Origin: Chitinophagaceae bacterium
GTDB lineage: Bacteria > Bacteroidota > Bacteroidia > Chitinophagales > Chitinophagaceae
DNA length: 10,886 nt
Direction of reading: 5' to 3'
Assembly (NCBI GenBank): GCA_016787105.1
Contig: JAEUVI010000007.1
Span: 1-10,886 of the forward strand
How positions within the stretch are numbered: the first letter of the stretch is position 1; every line of letters begins with the position of its first letter. The translations under genes were made by a program, and so were the position numbers. The notes beneath the pieces were generated by a model. It saw only the letters and a list, made by a program, of their open reading frames with translations, was not told the origin of the DNA and made no database searches. This document shows positions 7,344-10,886 of the stretch, one piece after another.

Positions 7344-7371
7344 AACTTAGAACTTTAAACGTATAACTTTA
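7344..7371. repeat. Degenerate heptad block, AACTTTA type
   Basis: Four consecutive seven-base units end five bases before the atpA ATG: AACTTAG (7344-7350), AACTTTA (7351-7357), AACGTAT (7358-7364) and AACTTTA (7365-7371). All begin with AAC and two are identical. The block is the same length as the one at 7249-7276 but has a different unit. It forms the translation initiation region of atpA. Confidence 0.6.
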
Positions 7372-7376
7372 AGAAT

Positions 7377-8954
7377 ATGGCAGAAATTAAACCCGATGAG
7401 ATAAGTGCGATACTGCGTCAGCAGCTAAGCAACTTTAATGCAGGAGCCGACCTGGAAGAAGTAGGAACGGTGCTGCAGGTAGGGGATGGTATTGCCCGCG
7501 TATATGGCTTGGGCAATGTTCGCTATGGCGAACTCGTAGAATTTGAAAATGGCGTTCGCGCTATTGCATTGAACCTGGAAGAAGACAACGTGGGTGTGGT
7601 ATTGATGGGAGATACAGGTGATATACAAGAGGGAGCGAAAGTGCGCCGCACAGGCCAGATCGCATCTATAAAAGTAGGTGAAGGAATGGTTGGCCGCGTG
7701 GTAAATACATTGGGCGAACCTATTGATGGCCGCGGCCCTATTGCTGGTGAACGTTATGAAATGCCATTGGAGCGTAAAGCGCCTGGTGTTATCTTTCGTG
7801 AGCCTGTTAAGGAGCCTTTGCAAACAGGTATCAAAGCTATTGATGCAATGATCCCGATTGGTCGCGGACAGCGTGAACTGATCATCGGTGACCGTCAAAC
7901 TGGTAAAACAGCTATCGCGGTTGACACGATCATCAATCAAAAAGAATTTCTTAAAGCAGGTAAACCTGTTTATTGTATATATGTAGCGATAGGACAGAAA
8001 GCGTCTACTATCGCCGGTGTGATGCAAACACTTCAGGATAATGGTGCAATGGAGTACACAACAATCGTTGCTGCTTCTGCTTCTGATCCTGCGCCGTTAC
8101 AGTTCTATGCTCCATTTGCAGGTGCTGCTATTGGTGAGTATTTCCGTGATACCGGTCGTCCTGCATTGATTATTTATGATGACCTTTCAAAACAGGCTGT
8201 AGCTTATCGCGAGGTTTCTTTATTACTTCGTCGTCCTCCGGGTCGTGAAGCATATCCTGGTGACGTATTCTATCTGCATAGCCGCTTGCTGGAAAGAGCT
8301 GCGAAGGTTATCAACAACGATGAGATCGTTAAGAATATGAATGACCTTCCTGAGTCAATCAGGCATTTGGTTAAAGGCGGTGGCTCACTTACAGCATTGC
8401 CAATTATCGAAACGCAGGCTGGTGACGTATCTGCATACATCCCTACCAACGTAATTTCTATTACTGACGGACAGATATTCCTTGAGTCGAACCTGTTCTT
8501 ATCAGGCATACGCCCTGCTATCAACGTGGGTATCTCTGTAAGTCGTGTGGGTGGTAATGCGCAGATTAAGTCAATGAAAAAAGTAGCGGGTACATTGAAA
8601 CTAGACCAGGCACTTTATCGTGAGTTGGAAGCGTTTTCAAAATTTGGTGGAGACCTCGATGCTGCTACAAAAAATGTAATTGATAAAGGTGCAAGAAACG
8701 TGGAAGTACTGAAGCAACCTCAATACTCACCTTTCCCGGTAGAAAAACAAGTGGCAATCATTTACCTCGGTACAAATGGTCTGATAAAAGATGTACCTGT
8801 AAAAAGAGTAAAAGAATTTGAAGAACATTTCCTCCTGGAAATGGAAAACAAATTGCCTGAAGTACTGGCTGAATTTAAAAAAGGAAATCTGCCTGAGGAA
8901 GGAATTAAGAAAATGGTGGAACTGGCAAATGGTCTGATTCCCCAGTATAAATAA
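7377..8954 (+). CDS. atpA: F0F1 ATP synthase subunit alpha
   Basis: Non-catalytic nucleotide-binding subunit of the alpha3-beta3 head; it supplies the arginine finger to the catalytic site on beta. 525 residues. Visible in order: the N-terminal beta-barrel domain with VGDGIARVYGLGNV (about 30-45), the P-loop GDRQTGKT at 171-178 (K177, T178), DDLSKQAVAYREVSLLLRRP, the stretch GSLTALPIIETQAGDVSAYI, and the arginine finger R390 in ISVSRVGG. Between LLERAA and GSLTALP a segment with NNDEIVKNMNDLPESIRHL replaces the shorter E. coli version, which accounts for part of the extra length over 513. The gene ends 21 bases before a strong terminator; atpG does not follow. Confidence 0.98.
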   Translation: MAEIKPDEISAILRQQLSNFNAGADLEEVGTVLQVGDGIARVYGLGNVRYGELVEFENGVRAIALNLEEDNVGVVLMGDTGDIQEGAKVRRTGQIASIKVGEGMVGRVVNTLGEPIDGRGPIAGERYEMPLERKAPGVIFREPVKEPLQTGIKAIDAMIPIGRGQRELIIGDRQTGKTAIAVDTIINQKEFLKAGKPVYCIYVAIGQKASTIAGVMQTLQDNGAMEYTTIVAASASDPAPLQFYAPFAGAAIGEYFRDTGRPALIIYDDLSKQAVAYREVSLLLRRPPGREAYPGDVFYLHSRLLERAAKVINNDEIVKNMNDLPESIRHLVKGGGSLTALPIIETQAGDVSAYIPTNVISITDGQIFLESNLFLSGIRPAINVGISVSRVGGNAQIKSMKKVAGTLKLDQALYRELEAFSKFGGDLDAATKNVIDKGARNVEVLKQPQYSPFPVEKQVAIIYLGTNGLIKDVPVKRVKEFEEHFLLEMENKLPEVLAEFKKGNLPEEGIKKMVELANGLIPQYK

Positions 8955-8975
8955 GAATAAAGAAATTATTTTTAT

Positions 8976-9013
8976 AAAAGATAACGGCCTCCAATGCGGG
9001 GCCGTTATCTTTT
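8976..9013 (+). terminator. Intrinsic terminator of the ATP synthase operon
   Basis: AAAAGATAACGGCC (8976-8989) and GGCCGTTATCTTTT (9000-9013) are perfect 14-bp complements around a 10-base loop. The GC core next to the loop and the A and T runs at the ends suit termination in either direction. It lies 21 bases after the atpA stop, so the transcript should end here. Confidence 0.9.
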
Positions 9014-9058
9014 GTCAGCAAGTAGTTCCGCCAGGCTTATGCACATGTATGGATAGTT

Positions 9059-9090
9059 TATACAGTTTGCAGTATTGGCCTTTCTGTATA
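9059..9090. promoter_or_regulatory. Inverted repeat over the diheme-protein promoter region, possible operator
   Basis: TATACAG (9059-9065) and CTGTATA (9084-9090) are perfect inverted repeats with an 18-base gap. The left arm abuts a TTTG (9066-9069) and the right arm overlaps the candidate -7 box TATATTTA (9087-9094), so a dimeric regulator bound here would cover the promoter. Seven-base arms can occur by chance. Confidence 0.3.
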
Positions 9091-9094
9091 TTTA
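9066..9094 (+). promoter_or_regulatory. Candidate promoter of the diheme peroxidase-like gene
   Basis: TTTG at 9066-9069 and TATATTTA at 9087-9094 (one base off TAnnTTTG) are 17 bases apart. The predicted start site falls at or next to the ATG at 9099, giving an almost leaderless message. A separate promoter is expected here because of the strong terminator upstream. Confidence 0.35.
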
Positions 9095-9098
9095 GTTT

Positions 9099-10262
9099 AT
9101 GAACCGTAAACACCTTATCACATTATTTTTGTTGGTGTTTGCAGCTTTGTCTTTTTACTTTCTTCCCGCCAGGAAAAGCAAAGCTCCTGTTGATAGCTTC
9201 AACAATCTCCTGCCTGCCTTTATTAAAGATTCATTTTTTCTCGAAGCAGCTAATCCTTTCACACAGCAGAAAGCAGATCTTGGCCGCTATCTCTTTTATG
9301 ATCGCAGGTTATCGTTCAATACAACTAAATCCTGTGCGAGTTGTCATGATCCTAAATTCAGTTTTACGGATGGGTACCGAAGATCTGTTGGAGCTCTCGG
9401 TGATTTGCATCAGCGAAATTCCACTCCATTGATAAACCTCGTTTTCAAAAAACATCTTACAGCCGGGGACTCTTCGCTGCATTTCCCGGAGCAGCAGATT
9501 GCCAACCCGATGTTTCATGATCATCCGGTTGAACTTGGGTGGAAAGGCAATGAAACGGATATACTAGGCAGAATTGCTTCAGATGATTTTTATAGAGAAC
9601 AATTCAATATTGTTTTCTCAGCTGAAAAAAATCCAATTACTACACAGAACGTCCAGTATTGTATTGCATCGTTTCTTAAAACTATCCTTTCATTTAACTC
9701 TGTGTATGACCGGTTTTATTACTTAAATGAAAAACTGCTTACCGCTTCACAAAGCAACGGAATGAAGTTATTTTTTTCTGATAAACTGTCTTGTTATAAA
9801 TGTCATGGCGGATTGGATTTTGCAACACCATCTGTAAATGACGAAGAGGGGCACCCGGCTTACTATTTCAATACCGGCTTGTACAATATTAATGGCACAA
9901 ACAGTTACCCGTTGCAAGATAGGGGGTTGATGGAATATACCAGGCACGAAACTGATAATGGAAAATTCCGGGTTGCTACGTTGCGAAATCTTGCTTTTAC
10001 AGCGCCTTATTATCATGATGGCTCCGCTGCTACACTCAGCGAAGTGATAGACAACTACTTGAATGGCGGCAGGGTAATTGAAAAAGGAATAGCAAAAGGA
10101 GACGGAAGGTTGAATCTTTACAAGCATAAATTAATCAATGGGTTTTCACTGATGGAAGAAGAACGGAATGATCTTATCAATTTTTTGCTCTGCTTGTCTG
10201 ATTCTTCTCTCGTAACGAATAAAAATTATACTAACCCATTCCAGGACGATGAAACAAAATAA
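9099..10262 (+). CDS. Diheme cytochrome c peroxidase/MauG family protein, MauG-like by its ligand residues
   Basis: Periplasmic diheme c-type protein of 387 residues. An N-terminal hydrophobic segment (about 5-22) is a signal peptide or anchor. Two heme sites are present: C79-A-S-C82-H83 and C232-Y-K-C235-H236. Family motifs include DLGRYLFYDRRLS, CHDPKFSFTDG, RNSTPLIN, NPMFHDHPVELG and FRVATLRNLAFTAPYYHDG (290-308). Classical bacterial peroxidases have SIGHGW after the first heme, with the distal His ligand; here the segment is SVGALGDL (96-103) with no His. By alignment from memory, the Met ligand of the second heme corresponds to Y320, as MauG has Tyr. So it may be a protein-modifying or constitutively active oxidase and not a simple H2O2 scavenger. 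It overlaps the next gene by 14 bases. Family certain, MauG-like reading moderate. Confidence 0.93.
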   Translation: MNRKHLITLFLLVFAALSFYFLPARKSKAPVDSFNNLLPAFIKDSFFLEAANPFTQQKADLGRYLFYDRRLSFNTTKSCASCHDPKFSFTDGYRRSVGALGDLHQRNSTPLINLVFKKHLTAGDSSLHFPEQQIANPMFHDHPVELGWKGNETDILGRIASDDFYREQFNIVFSAEKNPITTQNVQYCIASFLKTILSFNSVYDRFYYLNEKLLTASQSNGMKLFFSDKLSCYKCHGGLDFATPSVNDEEGHPAYYFNTGLYNINGTNSYPLQDRGLMEYTRHETDNGKFRVATLRNLAFTAPYYHDGSAATLSEVIDNYLNGGRVIEKGIAKGDGRLNLYKHKLINGFSLMEEERNDLINFLLCLSDSSLVTNKNYTNPFQDDETK

Positions 10263-10886
10263 TAAATTATCGTTTTTCTTGCTATCGCTGCTATTGTTAG
10301 TCGCTCTGGCATGTAATAATACGAATGGTTCAGTAACGGAGAAGCGGTTGGCCGGATATCCGGAAGAGGCCATTAACTCTGTATTGATTACAACGGATAG
10401 CTCATCGCAGTACCCGTTCGTAAAAGAAAGAATCGGAGAGATTAGAAAATCTCTTTTATTGCCGAACCCTGTGCTGCTTTGTAAAGACAGCTTAAGTAAT
10501 GATCAGCAACTGGCACAGATTATAGCATTAAGTGAGCCATCATTTATTAAATATGTAAAAGACGCGAAGGGAAACCCCTTTCGCAATGAAATCTTTGGAG
10601 TATTTCCGGCAAGGCAAAGCGACTTCGCAGATCCGACTGCAGTAACTGACCTGAAAAACGTGTATCGTGTAGAAATGTATAACTATGGGCTCAATCTGTC
10701 ATCAGTTGCGCTGGCTAACAGTAAAACAGGAAAAGTAATTGCTGTAAGTCATATGCCGCAAACACAACCGGAAATTTCTGCTGATTTAAAGGAACTGGCT
10801 ATTCGGATAGCTGTCAATTCACCTGAAGTACAAAAGGCACTAGGTTTTCAACCGGGAAAAGAAGATGCGCTGATGTCTAATACAAA
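10249..10886 (+). CDS. Lipoprotein of unknown family, C-terminus cut by window end
   Basis: The ATG at 10249 lies inside the end of the diheme gene, overlapping by 14 bases in another frame, so translation is probably coupled. The frame is open to the window end, giving 212 complete codons. The N-terminus is a lipoprotein signal: two basic residues, hydrophobic 9-21, and a lipobox-like VALAC with C22. The -3 residue is Ala and not the usual Leu. N23-N24 follow, so the mature protein is probably lipid-anchored in the envelope. Later motifs include YRVEMYNYGLN (about 140-150), a strand pair VALANSKTGKVIAVSH, then MPQTQPEISADLKELAIRIA and SPEVQKALGF. The latter part loosely recalls N-terminal domains of copper amine oxidases, but I do not trust that enough to name it. 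The only Cys seen are C22 and one near 78; there is no heme motif. Confidence 0.85.
   Translation, partial: MKQNNKLSFFLLSLLLLVALACNNTNGSVTEKRLAGYPEEAINSVLITTDSSSQYPFVKERIGEIRKSLLLPNPVLLCKDSLSNDQQLAQIIALSEPSFIKYVKDAKGNPFRNEIFGVFPARQSDFADPTAVTDLKNVYRVEMYNYGLNLSSVALANSKTGKVIAVSHMPQTQPEISADLKELAIRIAVNSPEVQKALGFQPGKEDALMSNT

Noticed and set aside
7249..7371. CRISPR-like array in the atpH-atpA spacer
   Set aside because: The units are seven bases and contiguous, with no spacers of regular length and no cas genes.
7425..8027. Long open frame on the minus strand opposite atpA (about 200 codons)
   Set aside because: It is antisense to a highly conserved gene, its translation is rich in Cys, His, Tyr and Phe without any motif, and no promoter or initiation context supports it.
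8990..9098. A remnant of atpG after atpA
   Set aside because: The 144 bases between atpA and the next gene contain the terminator and promoter-like elements but nothing resembling the gamma subunit in any frame.

Overview
The window looks like chromosomal DNA of a Bacteroidota bacterium, probably from the Chitinophagaceae or a close relative. Three things point there: promoter motifs of the Bacteroidota TAnnTTTG type (best example 4507-4514), little use of Shine-Dalgarno sequences, and an F-ATPase a subunit with a cleavable signal peptide and a long periplasmic N-terminal part. The family-level placement is inference. All genes lie on the plus strand.

Layout: (1) 11-1819, a large protein of unrecognised family whose C-terminal third carries a His/Cys pattern like clan CD (caspase/gingipain-type) peptidases. 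(2) 1892-3703, a type I ABC exporter half-transporter with a TTG start. (3) 3735-4455, a small helical protein followed by a nucleotidyltransferase-fold protein, a possible two-gene cassette. (4) 4534-8954, the F0F1 ATP synthase genes atpB-atpE-atpF-atpH-atpA (a, c, b, delta, alpha) behind a good promoter, closed by a perfect 14-bp stem terminator. The gamma, beta and epsilon genes are not here. (5) 9099-10262, a diheme cytochrome c peroxidase/MauG-family protein, overlapping by 14 bases (6) 10249-end, a lipoprotein that runs off the window.

The ATP synthase genes together encode the whole F0 sector (a, c, b), the delta stalk subunit and the alpha subunit. A working enzyme needs gamma, beta and epsilon from elsewhere in the genome. 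Three of the four spacers in the operon are long (128, 70 and 128 bp) and filled with degenerate seven-base-periodic repeats. Two of these are related copies of one element with inverted arms. This is the most unusual non-coding structure in the window.

The peroxidase-like gene reads as MauG-like on two points: no His where classical bacterial peroxidases have the distal ligand of the first heme, and a Tyr where they have the Met ligand of the second. The overlapping lipoprotein is its most likely partner. No RNA genes, insertion sequences, CRISPR arrays or phage genes were seen, and no gap between genes exceeds 130 bp.
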